Assembly: GCA_015499995.1 (NCBI GenBank)
Contig: JADNRV010000083.1
Location: 124,001 to 188,000, forward strand
Length of the DNA: 64,000 nucleotides
Reading direction: 5' to 3'
DNA from: Flammula alnicola
Taxonomy: Eukaryota; Basidiomycota; Agaricomycetes; Agaricales; Strophariaceae
Part shown: one piece after another, positions 11,561 to 24,390 of the stretch
How the letters are laid out: each line of letters starts with the position of its first letter
Numbering within the stretch: the stretch's first letter is position 1
Made by a program: the position numbers and the translations under genes
The notes under the pieces: generated by a model
What the model saw: the letters and a program-made list of their open reading frames with translations, nothing else
What the model was told of the DNA's origin: nothing
The model's database searches: none

Positions 11561-13302
11561 AACAGCCGAGCCCAAATCGTCGCATTCCCACCTCGCTTAC
11601 GACGTTGATTATGCTTTGTGCGATAAGGTCCTCAGTCCAATAGGAATGGACAGTCTTTTGACTTCTTTTAAAACCGCTCCGGCCAATCAAATTCAATACC
11701 GATAGTCTGACCCGAAGGTATGCCACCATATCCCCAATCGACTCTTGCAATGATGCTTACGTCGGAGCTGAATGCTGAGCAGTGATGCTTCCGTTCGCAG
11801 TTTTTTAGATATGGCACCCTTTAGAATTCCATATTTGGCGAACCGCGATAGCCTACTTGGACTAACGTTCACAAGTACCGTCCCCACTCCATGAATGCTT
11901 AAGTGTGAGTCAAACTTGGATCCAAACGGCTGCTCTGGTGCACGGATGGAGTATTTTTGATCATAAGCGCGGCCTGCTGACAAGACTGTCCATTAAGGTT
12001 GTACTTTTCAACACGCCGTTATAGTCCGGGACCAGTTTTCACGTTGAATGTCGCGGCGAATGTTCGATTCGTCGGCATGGCATGCTGTGAAATGATGGGT
12101 GGTGGAATTCAAACCTGCCGTCAATGGAATCACCGCCCATAGCACTGAACGAGCTTAGCTTATGGTAAATGTCGGTTGAAGTACAATCCCGTTATTAAAG
12201 TGAGAGGGTATATTCTACGATTATTCTAGGTATAACAAATTTCATACATACACGTATCTTGTCGATGTCAGCAGAATGATCTTCGTTCACAAGACTGGAC
12301 GGCTTGAAGGCAACTCGGATCTTAAAACTCCATTATCCTAATCGCTATGAGTACTACACGAAGAAATCTATTCTAGACTCAGGTGGAATATTCATCTCAC
12401 ACGAGTGAACTCAAAGGCGGTCCCTATGGTACTCAGTGGAGCAACGCCGTCAGCATGACTGTGTATAAGTCCTCGGCCGCCGTGTTATCAGAGACATAAG
12501 CTGGTATCTGTAACCTATGGCACGGGAGTTCTGTCAAGAGCTTGTCGCCAGCGAGCAGAGATGGCAGCGTACGCAGATGTTTCATAGAACTCGTACGGTC
12601 GACCCTGAGGTTGTCACTATCGCTGGACGAAAAGATGGTCCCGAACACACTGATAATCAAAGGGTATCATGAAAGATGACCAGTGGTCAACCCACAGCAA
12701 AGCATAGTCCCATAAGAGCGGTAATCCTTGCGGCCGCCACGACGCATACTCTCGCTGTCTCGTCGACGGAAGAGACAAGCATGACGCATGAGTGGGTGAA
12801 GCACGAAAAATTATCCGCTCATGTTCAACATGGGTGCTAGGGGCGACCCAGGCACACGAGATGACCAAGCCTAGCTAGATAAAAGAAAGAATGAGGGGAA
12901 TGGTCAACATCCAACGAAACTGCGTCTGTTTTATAGATTGGCCTCGGATTCAGGTACACGGATTCGGCATCTTATTTCCATTCGCCCGCGACGTGATTGG
13001 AGGGCGTTAGCGCCCCGTGGCTCTAAAAAAAGGCGTCTTTTCGCCATATGCAATATCCTGTCAAATCACGTCATATATGTACAGGTCCCTCTAGAACTTC
13101 GTCTGAAAATGCTAGGCAAGCAATGTTAGATTTGTTGAATCAGGAGATAACACAAACTGGCTGTTATCTATTATCTATAGCAATCGTGACATCATCAGTA
13201 GTCCAGAGCTCCATGTCTCACATTCCAATGAGGTCATTCCTTGGCGTTTAGTGGAGGACAGTTATAAGAGGTGACTGGGGCATTGAAGGTCAGAAATCAA
13301 GA
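11561..13302. other. Region without a supported gene
   Basis: Minus-strand open frames at 11559-11983 and 12433-12868 (the latter containing LLWDYALLWVDHWSSFM) have no recognised motifs and no convincing exon chain. A TATA-like TTATAAGAG lies near 13261, about 40 bp before the next gene's ATG at 13303, and may be its core promoter. Confidence 0.4.
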
Positions 13303-14414
13303 ATGAACACCACCACAAACAACACCAACAACACCTCGACATCCAGCGGATCAGGCTCTTCCTTGGGAAACAGAGTACGGTATGATGATCCTTTTCTAGA
13401 ATCATAGGAATTGGCTGAATGACAGGCTTCTTGCAGGGGCGTCGCCGAAGTTATTCATGGTTTGCACCATTCTTTGCTTGTGTGATACATATTGATCCTT
13501 CTTTTCAGGAGTTGGCGAGAACCTGCGCGGAACAATGCTCGGTGCCGTGGACACTATGGGACATAAGGGACCTACCACGAACGATGAAATAGCGACCCAA
13601 GGCAGACTGGAGATGGAACGAGGACTGGCAAACATGAAAGGTACTCAGCCTTCTCAAGTGCAGCACACGACGGGAGGGACCGGAGGGACCGGTACAACCG
13701 CTGCCACTCAGCCTACTAGTCCCTATGGGCAGCATGCGCATAATACGGACACCGGCGCCACCGGCTCACGAAACGTTGATCCTGGTGGGGGGAAAACATA
13801 GCGTTTATTCATAGTGGATTGAACTCACATAAGTCTTAGGATACAAGGCCGACGAACTTCGCGGGCATGGAATGAACGATCCCAACACTGGCACTGGCAC
13901 TGGCACTGGCATGTATGGAAAAACGAGTACCAACACCAGTTCGGCCCAAGATTCCTCGGGGATAGGCGCGGATGGAGGCGGCTCAGGAACAGCAGCAGCT
14001 ACTACGGGAGCAGGTAAGTTCGCAGTGAACTACATAATTGTTAAACCCACCTCCAATTCGCGCACAGGTGACCAGGGCGATCTACGTCCTCAGGGTGGCC
14101 AGCACGCTTCCACGGGGATGTATGGATCAGAGTCCACTAATCCTAGTCACCATCGGGAAGACTCCGACCAGGGAATGCCTGAAAATCAACACGAAGCCCA
14201 AGCACAGGCGCTCAACCAACACCATCAACTTCCCGGACAAAACGTGGGCGCCGGCTCTGACTCGAACCAAACGCAGCAGGGGTCTGGTGGTCAGAACTTT
14301 AACGCATCCCCGGATAAGGATATAAAAAGCTCACATATACGCAACGATGACGGTGGAGTGAGCGGTTCTACAGTTGGCGATGAGAATTCTTCGGCGAGTC
14401 ACCCTGTGAATTGA
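13303..14414 (+). CDS. Low-complexity hydrophilic protein of unknown function
   Basis: Five exons (13303-13374, 13426-13459, 13509-13784, 13840-14013, 14068-14414) join in frame with GT...AG introns to give 300 residues. The N-terminus is Asn/Thr/Ser-rich. A conserved-looking core follows (GVAEVIHGVGENLRGTMLGA, residues about 29-48). The rest is rich in Gly, Thr, Asn, Gln and His, with repeated MYGSES/MYGKTS blocks and GTGTGTG runs. No signal peptide or membrane segment is visible. The core resembles short motifs seen in uncharacterised fungal proteins, but I do not recognise a named family. High hydrophilicity suggests an intrinsically disordered protein, perhaps stress-related; that is only inference. 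The gene model itself is well supported by the phase-consistent splice sites. Confidence 0.7.
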
Positions 14415-15509
14415 TTACGATAAGTAGACGATGTACCTTGACACACACACATACAATTTTACTTTCCCAGAAGATGGCGGTCATTATGCTTGCATCCGGT
14501 TGAATGGTGATGGCTCAGATGCGTCATGTTCGTACGATGTTGCTCTCGCAAAGGTCATTGTTAATCGAGATAATAATCGTCCAATAATCCTCCTTGGGTC
14601 TATCACAAACATATCATGACCACAGTTATATCATCCGTGCAGACATAGTTAGGCACCTCAAGAGTTCGGCCAGTCTTTGAGATTATTGATCGAAACTGCC
14701 TCTTGGGTCGTGAAATGAAGTACGGTCGGATTGTTTGAACTTGAAACGAGTCTTAGTCGATGCGTGATGGAAGGATAGAACGCAATAAAGAGGGCCGAGC
14801 GACAGCTCATTGCTATGACCAGTTCAAGTGACCATCCGGAGTATTGCCAAAGCATGAAGGTATGAAGTGTTCAGAATTCCGAAAAGTCGCGGCGGTCGCA
14901 GCGCGCCTCCCCTAAAGGCCACACGTCACGTGCTGATCGCGTCGCGCGGGAGAAGTATTCACAAAAATATTAATTCACAGCATCATATTAGATCATTACA
15001 GATGCGAAACTGGAGTACCGGCCAAAATACACAGGGAAAAAAATGATATAAATATACAATGCATATTTACATTACACGACCACGTTGCAAACAATCAAAC
15101 GGAGTGTGGCGATTATCAGAGAACGACTGAATTTGAATTGGAAGGAGCAGTATATGGTAATGTGTGATATGGCAAGATGTGATGGCGTTGATGACGGATA
15201 ATACCGTTAGATGGTTGCTAAAAGTAGATGGTGCAACTGTATGGGTGGGTGGAAAGTGGCGCACCCGTGCTGATAACCTGGGAGGGGGAGGGGGGAAGCG
15301 TGTAAGAAATGAGACGAAAACTCAGAGATAAGGGGCCCAGACTTCACGAAATTAGTCGCGAATCGAAGATAGGAAGACGAAAAGAAAGAGTCGCCGTCAA
15401 ATGCAAGGCGAGGAGGATTGCCTAGGCCAAGCTCGAGGACTGCGGCTCTCTGACAGCGATTGCGACACACGATCGAAATGCCAGGCAAGCCGCAGCAACA
15501 TTGCGAATG
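14415..15509. other. Intergenic region
   Basis: No supported gene. Short frames occur on both strands, including one at 14431-14619, but lack motifs. The part before 15510 is probably the 3' untranslated region of the minus-strand gene that ends there. Confidence 0.4.
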
Positions 15510-17515
15510 TCATCGCAGATTCCGCAAGGCCTTGATCACGTCCTGCATGTCGTTATTCCACTCGCCCGACCAAGCGAGCGGCTTTTCGGGGTTGCTTAAA
15601 TTCCTCGTTACCGAGAACGCCATGACCTTCTCGTCGTCACCAGAGGGCGGGAACATCCAATTGGACGGTGTCGACAGATTGCGGTGGCTGTCAGGGTGAA
15701 TGTCATCTAGCAATGATGTCGAGGCTGAATGAGCATGGGAAGACATTCGGGCGGTTCGGTCTCGGGAACCATGAGCGAACGAATGTGAACGAGACAGGGT
15801 GGGGGAAGGTACAAAATCGTCTTGGTCTGCATCCAACAGGGCAACGCTCAGGTTTGACTTTGAATTACCCTTGGGCGCAGGAGATGGTTGCGAAAACATT
15901 ATTGGGGATTCAGGCGTGCCGGGTGGGGATATTCTTGAGTTATTCACCTCACCCCATGACTCGAAGTCGTCGTCCAAGCCAAGTCGATGAAGGTCATCGG
16001 TTATTGTAGATATCGTGTGGTGAGACGCTACCGAATCCCGTACGCGGGCGCTTGGTCGAACGAAGAGCGAAGTCATCGAAAGGCTCGCGCGTCTGAATGC
16101 CTTGGTACTTTTATCCTTTTTTGGAGGATCCCTTTCGACCAACAGCATGGGGAAAGGCTCTTTCTGCAAGGGATGATGCTCGCCCGTGGGACCTCTATAC
16201 AAGATGTCAGGAGGGAAGTCGCCAAGGGTACGTGTCAGTTTATTCAGGCTGCGTTGGCGATGGGTGTCAGGCGTTGAAGGGCGCGTTTCTTCGAGATAAA
16301 TGTCGACGTCTAGATCATCGTCAGGATTTGTCTGGATGGATGAGGAGGCGTCGTCAAATGTAGAAGAGCTCGGCGAAAAAGGAGGAGTAAATGAAAAGTC
16401 ATCGACACTCGTGAGGCTGTTCGACATGGTGGGGGTGATAGGGAAGAACGAGGGAGGTGGAGATATCGATTCGCCTGCAAAATGGAGAGTACTGAGCGTT
16501 CCACATGATTCGTTCGTAATTTCATAAGAGAGATCAGGAGGAATAGGATGGGTAAATGTTGGATGGGCTCGCGCCTTTCCTTTCGATTTCTTGGAAGATT
16601 TTCCTTTGCGTTTGTGTAAAAGCTGGAGAAGAGTCGGTGGAGCACCAGCAGGCTTGGGTCGTGAAGCCAATCCACCACGCCCACTTGGCCGAATAAAAGT
16701 GGGTAATTGCTTATCTCGTTCCTGGGGTGGAAGAGGTTGTTTAACGTTCAGGATTGGAGATTTCGGGGGAGGGGGAGGAGGGGCTAATTGCTTCGGCCGC
16801 GAGGCCAGTCCACCGCGACCGCTTGGGCGGACAAAGGCAGGCTGGTCGGGAGGATTCGGTGGTTTGGGGGCCAGACTTTGGAGTTTTTGTGCGACCAGGT
16901 TATCGGAAGTCACGGCGCGTGGGCGAGAACCAATTCCTCCTCTTCCAACGACACGCCGGGATGATCCACTAGACCCCAGTGAGCTGCTGGACGATACATT
17001 CTGGTCCTGGGGCTGGAGACCAGCAAGCACAGAATTCAACGAGTGTCCTCCATGGGAAGTTACGGACATCGGATTTGCGGTTAATGTGCTCGGTATGCTC
17101 GTAGTAGAACCTTTAACAGTCCCGTCTGAGTGTTCGGAGGTACCTCCGGAGGAACCCCTGGAGTGTTCCGCTTTGATGGATTTGAGACAGTAACGCAAGG
17201 AATAAAGAAAAAAGACACACAAATGGGTGGCACCGCGTGGCGTGCTACTTTACGGTAGAGGAAAGGCACCTTTGATGGATTACCTTGTGGAGGCAAGCGG
17301 TCCGCCTGATGATTCACGGGATGTGCGTACATGCTGTCGAGGATGGATGATACTGCCTGCGGGGACGCGACTTTACGCTGGCGGTCCAGTCCACGAATAT
17401 CGCTCGGGGAGTTGGAGAAACAGGAGGGGCTGTGCTGCTAGTCCTATATGAGGTCGAACCGTTGTAATCGTTGAGCTGGATCGATGTGGGGGGTGAGGGA
17501 GTTACAGATGGAGGC
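15510..17515 (-). CDS. Ser/Pro-rich protein with repeated RGGxxSRP motifs
   Basis: A long terminal exon (15510 to about 17170) encodes a Ser/Pro-rich, probably disordered protein. It contains three copies of a short motif, GRGGIGSRPR then RPSGRGGLASRPK twice, separated by proline-rich linkers. A basic stretch (KRKGKSSKKSKGK) follows, then many SP/TP sites and a conserved-looking end (EKPLAWSGEWNNDMQDVIKA). Upstream exons give SSILDSMYAHPVNHQADRLP and PPSVTPSPPTSIQLNDYNGS; splice sites at about 17175 and 17515 fit. Near 17395-17405 the frame jumps by one base (SPTPR then DIRGLDRQRK), as if one nucleotide were missing. The first exon beyond 17515 was not resolved. I do not recognise a named family; RGG/SRP motifs could mean RNA or cytoskeleton binding, but this is speculation. 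Confidence 0.6.
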
Positions 17516-18883
17516 CTGCCAAAACAATTGATAGTTTGGGTGACGGTCTAAAGAAAGAGCTGCGACGCTCATTATGAGATCATGGAGCGTAGAAATGGGG
17601 CCGCCCATTCCGTTGCCCTCCCAAGAATAGAGCAGGTAAGAATACGTGGGCAGTAGTGACTTGGAAATGGTCAAGAGAGTGAGATATTCCCAAGGAGTTT
17701 CAATATGGTGGGAAGCCAGAAAAGGCTGGTGACGCGCCGATAATCAGGTATCCAGGGATGCAATCTGTGATGAATGTCCCTAATGAATGTCCTAATGATG
17801 TCTTACTGAGTCTGCACCGGCCAGATCAGATCGCCATATAGCTACTTACTGTATTGTCGCCAGATGAAAATTTCAATCCCTATTTGACCTGGTGCTTTTA
17901 GAATCGCATTTGATCAATAAACAGAATAAGCTGAGATGCTTAATACCTTCATGACTGACTGCTGAGAATCCTCGTTGGAAGAGGACTCTTGTGACGTCTC
18001 TCCACTCCCCGTGAGAGCGCACTTGAAGCGTTTTCTCCATGGACATGGTGACGGTTACGGGTTTCGGGTTCAAACGTTCAAAGCTCATGTGGTGATATCA
18101 AACCGTTCCTTGATTAAAAATTGATAACGAGACTGGAAGCAGAATGCGTTGGAAAAAAAAGTTTGGTGAAACAAAAGCATTTGTTTGCCAAGCGGCTCTG
18201 TGTCAAATATGGTCCAATCCACGCGCCAGAAGCGAACTTTTTTTTCTCTCTCAGAACTGGCAACCACCAACCTTCAAATTGCAATTCTCAAGCATCGCAG
18301 CATGTACACTCGTTCTTTAAATAATTCTCTACTTCTGCCCGATAATCCCATCCATCATTTGCTTCCCTTATATTTGTCCTTGCGATCTTCGAGTTGAGGA
18401 ATCGTTTGTCCTCAAAAAATCCCAGCTCGCCCCACACTTCGTTGTTGTCAATCTGTTCCTAATATCCTCCTTTAGCTGCCAGTCTTCCAGTCTTCCAGAC
18501 TTTCCTCCGTGCAGGATCTTCTTCTACCTCAAGTTTCCTCCAACCTCTGGGAACCTCATCACTTTATCCTGGTGGCCTGGCTCTGATGGCATCAACCATG
18601 ATTTTGATGCAGTGAAGGAAACTCGGTGGTTATTTCGCCGCGATTTCAGCTATCTGTGCCCCTCTGCCTATACCACCCTCAGTGGAGCGGGAAATGGAAC
18701 CCATGGCTGACATCGCCTGGAATAGAACAGGGTATCCCGGACTGTATACCTGGATCCGACTAGTTCTTCGAGTTCTTTTACTCAGCTATCGACAATGACC
18801 ATGTGTTCTACGCTCATGGGCGAAATGCATTTTATTCTAATATACACGCGTGTTAGGTTGGTCCTCACCCGCTCGACGTAGAC

Positions 18884-19198
18884 CTACTCCTGCGGACGAT
18901 CTCTGGAGACTGGCGGAATGGCCCTTGCACAGTTGACCATAGGTCGAAACATAGGCGTAAACCGTGACCACCGCACTTTAGAATAATAGAATCCACTAGT
19001 GCTCCGACTCCGCTTGACCGACATCGATCTCCCCCGTTCATCACAATTTAGAATACTATCACCTTTGCATAGCAAGGTTTGTGGATATCTCATTGGCTCT
19101 TCAATCAACTCACGTAACATCTCTCTGGGAAGAAGTTTCCGCTTAGCTGAGCCAGTTCCGCGTGCCCGTGTCTTTGGCAGAGTCGACTTATTAAACAT
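18884..19198 (-). CDS. Hypothetical basic 104-residue protein
   Basis: An ATG at 19196-19198 opens 104 codons to 18884. The product is rich in Arg, Lys and Ser (for example RARGTGSAKRKLLPREMLRE). It has no signal peptide, membrane segment or recognisable domain, and no homologous stretch elsewhere in the window. It may be a chance frame. Confidence 0.2.
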   Translation of the reverse strand: MFNKSTLPKTRARGTGSAKRKLLPREMLRELIEEPMRYPQTLLCKGDSILNCDERGRSMSVKRSRSTSGFYYSKVRWSRFTPMFRPMVNCARAIPPVSRDRPQE

Positions 19199-19598
19199 CT
19201 AAAGAAGCCTTCACTTGTCAACTTTTCCGACGTCATTCACTCATCTGGTGGCTGATCGTGATTGACAACGATGTACATAGAAAGACATACATATGTCCAA
19301 AACGTACATCGTCGTTCGCTGTCAGAACTAACTCTGCTTTCATCCCGAGACTCTCGGGGAATCGCCGGCGGGTAGCCTCCAGCTTCTAATATTTTTACTT
19401 CAAGCCCGAACGCTCCGGACAGTGTCGCTGTCGACTTTTGACAACGGTGACTAACGCTGCTGGATACGTGCGCAAAACATTCAGGGCGCTATGTGGGTCT
19501 TCGATGCGCCCTTTGATATAAACATGTATAGATAGGAACTCATTGATCTCTCAGGCCTCAGGACTCGTGGATTCTCTCAATCTGACGGAATCAACACC

Positions 19599-20039
19599 AT
19601 GGGGAAGCTACGTGTGATAAGGATTCTGCATCAGCGTTCCAATGGTTTGATGCCAGCTGGCGCAAGCGAGAGGCCTACGCGAATAAGCATTTCTATTCAG
19701 TCAGGTCGTTGCAAGTGGAGCTTGGGCATTTCGGATATCTCATGGGAGAAGAAAACGTTCAATCTCGCAAGGTCGCTACCAACAACTAGAAAGAGCCACT
19801 TCGGTGAAGTGGCGTTTGTTCAACATGCTGTGTCGTTAATTTGGACTTCGAAAAATAGAAACAGTCTCATGCCAGGCTTACATGTCTTCGACGCTCAAGT
19901 TATCCTCGACGGAACCTCCATCGAAGAGCATATTATAATGATCGTCAATACGGTCGAGGGTGAGTCCGTTTCCGTTCCTCCACCATCACGATTCGCCTCG
20001 TTTCAAATGGTATCAGTGCATGTCAATTCTAGCGACTGA
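19599..20039 (+). CDS. Hypothetical protein, 146 residues
   Basis: A true ATG (19599-19601) opens 146 codons in a single exon, starting MGKLRVIRILHQRSNG. Alternating hydrophobic and polar residues suggest a beta-rich fold. The opening loosely resembles the start of C2-like domains common at the N-terminus of basidiomycete NLR-type proteins, but this is a weak impression. No further exons were joined downstream, where the frames break. Confidence 0.25.
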   Translation: MGKLRVIRILHQRSNGLMPAGASERPTRISISIQSGRCKWSLGISDISWEKKTFNLARSLPTTRKSHFGEVAFVQHAVSLIWTSKNRNSLMPGLHVFDAQVILDGTSIEEHIIMIVNTVEGESVSVPPPSRFASFQMVSVHVNSSD

Positions 20040-20843
20040 CCACTGAAGGACGTCCTCAAAATAGATAGGTCCTATGACGAATGGGGAATGCAGGACGTCC
20101 TGTCAGTCACTACTATTTCTGCGACACGGTTGCAGATGGACAAATGTGTAACATGGACCGTCTCTCACGTAAGTGCTCACTGAAATGTGGCCACGAAAGT
20201 GTTTCTAATTTCTTTCGAAATCAAACCATATCCTCAATGCATCTGGTTCTCTATACCGCTGGTCATCCGAGTGTTGTTTTTCGGTCGTCGTTGGCATTGC
20301 TAATCTTTTGTACGTACTCTTGCACTTTTGCGGGACCGGATCGACTTCATTTCAAATTGCTTCCCCACAACTTCCGTCCCCACAACTTCAATCTGTTATT
20401 CGTGACCTGCATAGCGAATCCACGTGAACTCAGTTCCATCTATCGTCTTCATCAATGATCTTACTGAAGGATGGCAAGACACAATGTCAGAAAAATGCGA
20501 CCTGACGATTGCCTGGATAAAACCTTACGACTTGAGTTAACGTTCATTTGTTTCGACTTTCCTCTTCGCTTTGTCGACTCTTGGTCGACTCCTTATTGGA
20601 CGCAAATTGTACCCGTAATTTCGCCTGCATAAGTTTTGTCCCGGAACTCGGTAGTCCGCACCATCCGTTGACCGGTTGTCTTGGTGCACAGCCACCGCGA
20701 TTTTTTGATTCCGCTCAGTCATCGCGCCATGATTTGTATGTTCAAAATTCCCTAAATTCTTTACGTTGAACGTTCATCTTAAGCCTTATACGAGGCCTCA
20801 TTTATCGACCAGGGCCAGAAGATACCACACCCTGTGCAACGAG

Positions 20844-21844
20844 ATGTCTTCAGTCATCCTCAGGCGATTGCAGCGCACCGTGATACCCGCCACGCTCGGT
20901 TGTTCTCGACATCGCCGCCGCCGCACCCACGACATGGACGTCCTTTGGTGACGTTTGCGGCGGTGGCAGTCGCAGCTGTAGTGGCTGGGACGCTGGGTGC
21001 GATATACCCACCGCCTCCCATATCCATTCTCTTTCCCCGTGCGCACCTGCGCCACCGCCAACCCGACTCTCCCGAATCTCAGGCAATTACAAGGAGCTTG
21101 GAAGAGCAGCTCCAGGATCTGCCCTATCTCAAACAACTTAGGGAAAGAGACGATGCAAAGGCCTGGTATGAGACGCGTCCGTATCAGAATTTCCCGGAAG
21201 AGAGGAGGGTGAATAACCTGACGGCTGGTGCGCTCAGGGGTCCAGGCAGGCTGGCTCTTTTCCCTTTGATAAGGGCTAAATATGACGAATCGGAGAGCAT
21301 CATCTTCCTGCATTTGGGACGGGGGCTGTGCGGCCATGACGGAATTATCCATGGAGGCCTGTTGGCGACTCTTCTGATGAAACTCTTGCAAGAACGGTGT
21401 GTACCTTACGTTGGCATTCTATCGGACCTGCGTTGATCTAAAATTCTATGAACCCCTTCAGGCTATCAACAACTCCTGAGAAGGTTGGAGTAACTGCACA
21501 ACTCACACTAAATTATCGGGCCCCAACCATGGCCGATCAGGTATGTTCGCCACTTTTGATCTGGACACACAGCTTGACTTCATGAACGACAGTTTGTGGT
21601 GATCAAGACGCATGTAAACGAATTAAAAGGTCGAAAAGTCACCGTATCCGGCACGGTTGAGGATTTGACGGGAACCGTCCTCGTTGAGGCCTCAGGGACA
21701 TTTGTCCAACCACGTTATGCCAAACTACTACACTCCGCTCAACTGCGGAAGGCGATGGGCGAACCGCCGTCGCCGCCAGAACACGAGGAGCCCATCTTGC
21801 TGGCTGATGGCCAGGATTTGAATCCAGGACACAAGCATAGATGA
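20844..21844 (+). CDS. Mitochondrial HotDog (PaaI-like) thioesterase, frameshifted as read
   Basis: The N-terminus MSSVILRRLQRTVIPAT is a good mitochondrial presequence. An Ala/Val-rich membrane-like segment follows (VTFAAVAVAAVVAGTLGAIY). The HotDog core has the family signature LGRGLCGHDGIIHGGLLATL, then TLNYRAPTMADQF (exon border at the Gln) and VTVSGTVEDLTG. Family members hydrolyse acyl-CoA thioesters. Two places need one extra base to stay in frame: near 20888-20900 (between the presequence and ARLFSTS) and near 21371-21378 (ATLL followed by DETLART in another frame). The intron after DETLART and the one at about 21540-21590 splice cleanly. Either the gene is recently broken or these are single-base assembly deletions. 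Family assignment is strong. Confidence 0.8.
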
Positions 21845-22856
21845 ACGACACCGCCTCCAGGCCCATCCTTAGATATTCCAATTCTACATTATTCCCGTTT
21901 AGACTACATACAGGCACGCACCCTTCTTTCATTTTACGGACGGAAAGATAGAATCTGATAGAATTAGATGATCAATGAAACAATCTGCAATTTCGATAAT
22001 CTATACATACGACATGAGAGGAGGCTGAGAAGGAGTTAATGCTACCCCTCGTGCCAGTACCTTGTTCATAATATATGCCAACATGTTACGAATAGCATCC
22101 AGCAGGACTTCCGGGGACTTGGTGGAAAGGTCAATTCTAGGTCTGTGATCAAATAGATCTTATTTGATATCCGTTCACTACATAATCGCTGTACCCTCAA
22201 TGGAAAAAGTCGTATACCGGCCTGGCCCTCCAGACTGCTAAATCGCCACTTATATATATTCGCTCGATTGCTAAATACATACACCTCAAGTTTCAAGCTC
22301 TTTTCTACATGCTTCAAAGAACTTAAAATCTGACCGATGGAGGCGCGGTGGTGTTCATACCGGGCCACACTGTGGCGCACATCATTTTTTCTCGTCTATG
22401 TCAGCTGTTAGCAATGAAAGATTGATGTAAGTGATGAAAGCAGTGTATCATATGTACATGCATTGAAATGAGAGAGAATTTATTTAAGCAAGGCACCGAG
22501 TTCTATCCAGAGTAGCAAAGTAGACTGATTACCAGGCGAACTGGCAGCTCGTACAGTAGGTTCCTTCTATGCGACACCAAGATCAATGAAAGACTTCATA
22601 CTCAGTGGCACAGGGTACCGCACTTAACGCTTGCAGGTTTGTCCTATGTCATCGGAGTCCCAGTAAGGGTAGAATTATTTATCTTCGCAATTTGTTCATT
22701 TATTCATACGGCTCACACGGGAGGTCGAGGTTGCGCGGCATCGTGAGCGGCATGTCTTGTTCGAGCCGGCGGGTCAAACCGAGGGCCCGTAGATTCCATA
22801 ACAATACTTCGACTTCTACGTTCTACAACACCAACCTCCAACGACCAAGAATACGA
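21845..22856. other. Intergenic region
   Basis: No supported gene. The minus-strand frame at 22066-22380 has no recognised motif. Confidence 0.4.
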
Positions 22857-24390
22857 TGCCAGCTCTAGCGAAAGGAAGCAAGGTTCTCGTCTCCGGCTCA
22901 AATGGCTACATCGCGATGTGGGTTGTTCGGATTCTGCTTGAGCGGGGGTATAGTGTTCGCGGAACGGTGCGCTCAGCAGAGAAGATCAAGTATATGAAGG
23001 ATATTTCACTGCCCTTGGGTATGCGATAAGCTCGAGGTTATAGTTGTTGAGACATCGTTAAAGTATGGGTATTCCCTATGATTATTGACAGATACTAATT
23101 GGCCGTGTTTCATAGGAAGGGGCGTTTGATGAAGCAGTTAAGGGTGTAGCCGCCATCGAGCATATGGCTTCTCCTTTCCATTCTAATGTGAAAGATCCTG
23201 AAGGTACATAAGCCTGCCGGTGCGATGGCTTGACGATTGACTGATGCTCCAACCTGATGGTAGAATTCTTTCGCCCCGCTGTGCAAGGAACAGTTGGGAT
23301 ACTCAAGAGCGCGCTTAAAAATGGGTACACGTTTAGAACAAGTCTGTTCTGACATCCTATCACTGATTGTCTTTTCTCAGAACTGATGTCAAGCGAATCG
23401 TTGTAACCTCCTCCTGCGCGGCGGTTATGTCCCCGCCCCCGAAGCCCTCTGTATTTAGCGAACGTGATTGGAATCTCACTTCGCCCAGAGAGGTCGAAGA
23501 GTTGGGTGCCAAATCCCCACCTATGACAATATATCGTGCTTCGAAGGTGTTGGCGGAGAAGAGTAAGCCTCGGCCCTCCTTTCATTATCTCACGTCCAAT
23601 ACTAATACTTATCCATGGATACCAGGTGCATGGGAATTTTATGAGAAAGTCAAGTCCGAGGTCCACTGGGATCTCACGGTGATTAACCCTCCGTTTGTTC
23701 GTTTCTCCTCTTCGTTGTTATAGGATTAAACTTCTGACTTATTATTGACCTAAAATAGGTGTTCGGCGTGCGTAGCATCTGGCTTTGTAGATCTACTGTA
23801 ATTCCCACTAACCTTTGTTGTGATATCAGCCCCCAATTCACGATATCGCTTCCTTAAAGTCGTTGAATGCATCTCTGGAGCTCTGGTATAGCATGGTGTT
23901 CCCTAGCACTCCCAAACCCAAGGGGGTTCTTGCTCATCCTACACATGGGTTGATGTACGTGATACGGCCATGGGCCATGTATTGGCATTGGAAAAAGGCG
24001 AGGCTGGCGGGGAGCGGATTATTACCTGTGCAGGTATGACTTGTTTCCTTCATCGTTCCTAGATCGCTCCTTGGTAACTCACACCTCGCATCGCGAACAA
24101 CTGTAGGGTCCTTTATTTGGCAAGAGTGGCGTACGTCCCTGTCCCTCTATTCTGAGCCACCCGATTGATTGATATAAAAAATACTAGTTGACGCTCTAAG
24201 CTCTATATCACCTAATCCTCTTCCCTCGCATGCAATATTCAGAGGATTCCCAGAGATCCTCGAAGGAGAGAAAGTCTATCAGGTGTCCTACGATACATCT
24301 AAGGAAGCACGGATCCTCAGGGTTAAGTTCCATACTAAAGTGGAAACATCCAAAGATACATTGGAAGAGTTTGCCACACGAGGGTGGTAA
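22857..24390 (+). pseudogene. Extended SDR NAD(P)-dependent reductase, copy A (frame-damaged)
   Basis: This copy is related to the dihydroflavonol-4-reductase/aldehyde-reductase group, which reduces aldehydes or ketones with NADPH. The cofactor-binding start is [20 protein letters not shown]. Later exons give [39 protein letters not shown], the YRASK active-site motif (MTIYRASKVLAEK), and an end matching copy B (FPEILEGEKVYQVSYDTSKE ... RGW). Within 22998-23055 three single bases appear to be missing relative to copy B (in KDYFTALGYADKLEV and VVEDIVK). Another frame change falls before [20 protein letters not shown] near 23935. Splice sites are otherwise preserved. The gene ends tail-to-tail with copy B, 243 bp away, so the two probably arose by inverted duplication. 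Confidence 0.7.

Larger units (their letters stand above)
17516..20843. other. Mostly gene-free region with two weak open frames
   Basis: Apart from the two hypothetical frames listed separately at 18884-19198 and 19599-20039, nothing supported is seen. The first few hundred bases probably hold the missing first exon and promoter of the 15.5-17.5 kb gene. Confidence 0.4.

Noticed and set aside
13303..14414. Conidiation-specific or hydrophobin gene
   Set aside because: No eight-cysteine hydrophobin pattern, no signal peptide and no known conidiation-protein motif.
16591..17193. 200-codon plus-strand open frame opposite the Ser/Pro-rich gene
   Set aside because: Antisense shadow of the coding exon. 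Its composition mirrors the sense codons and it has no own splice or motif support.
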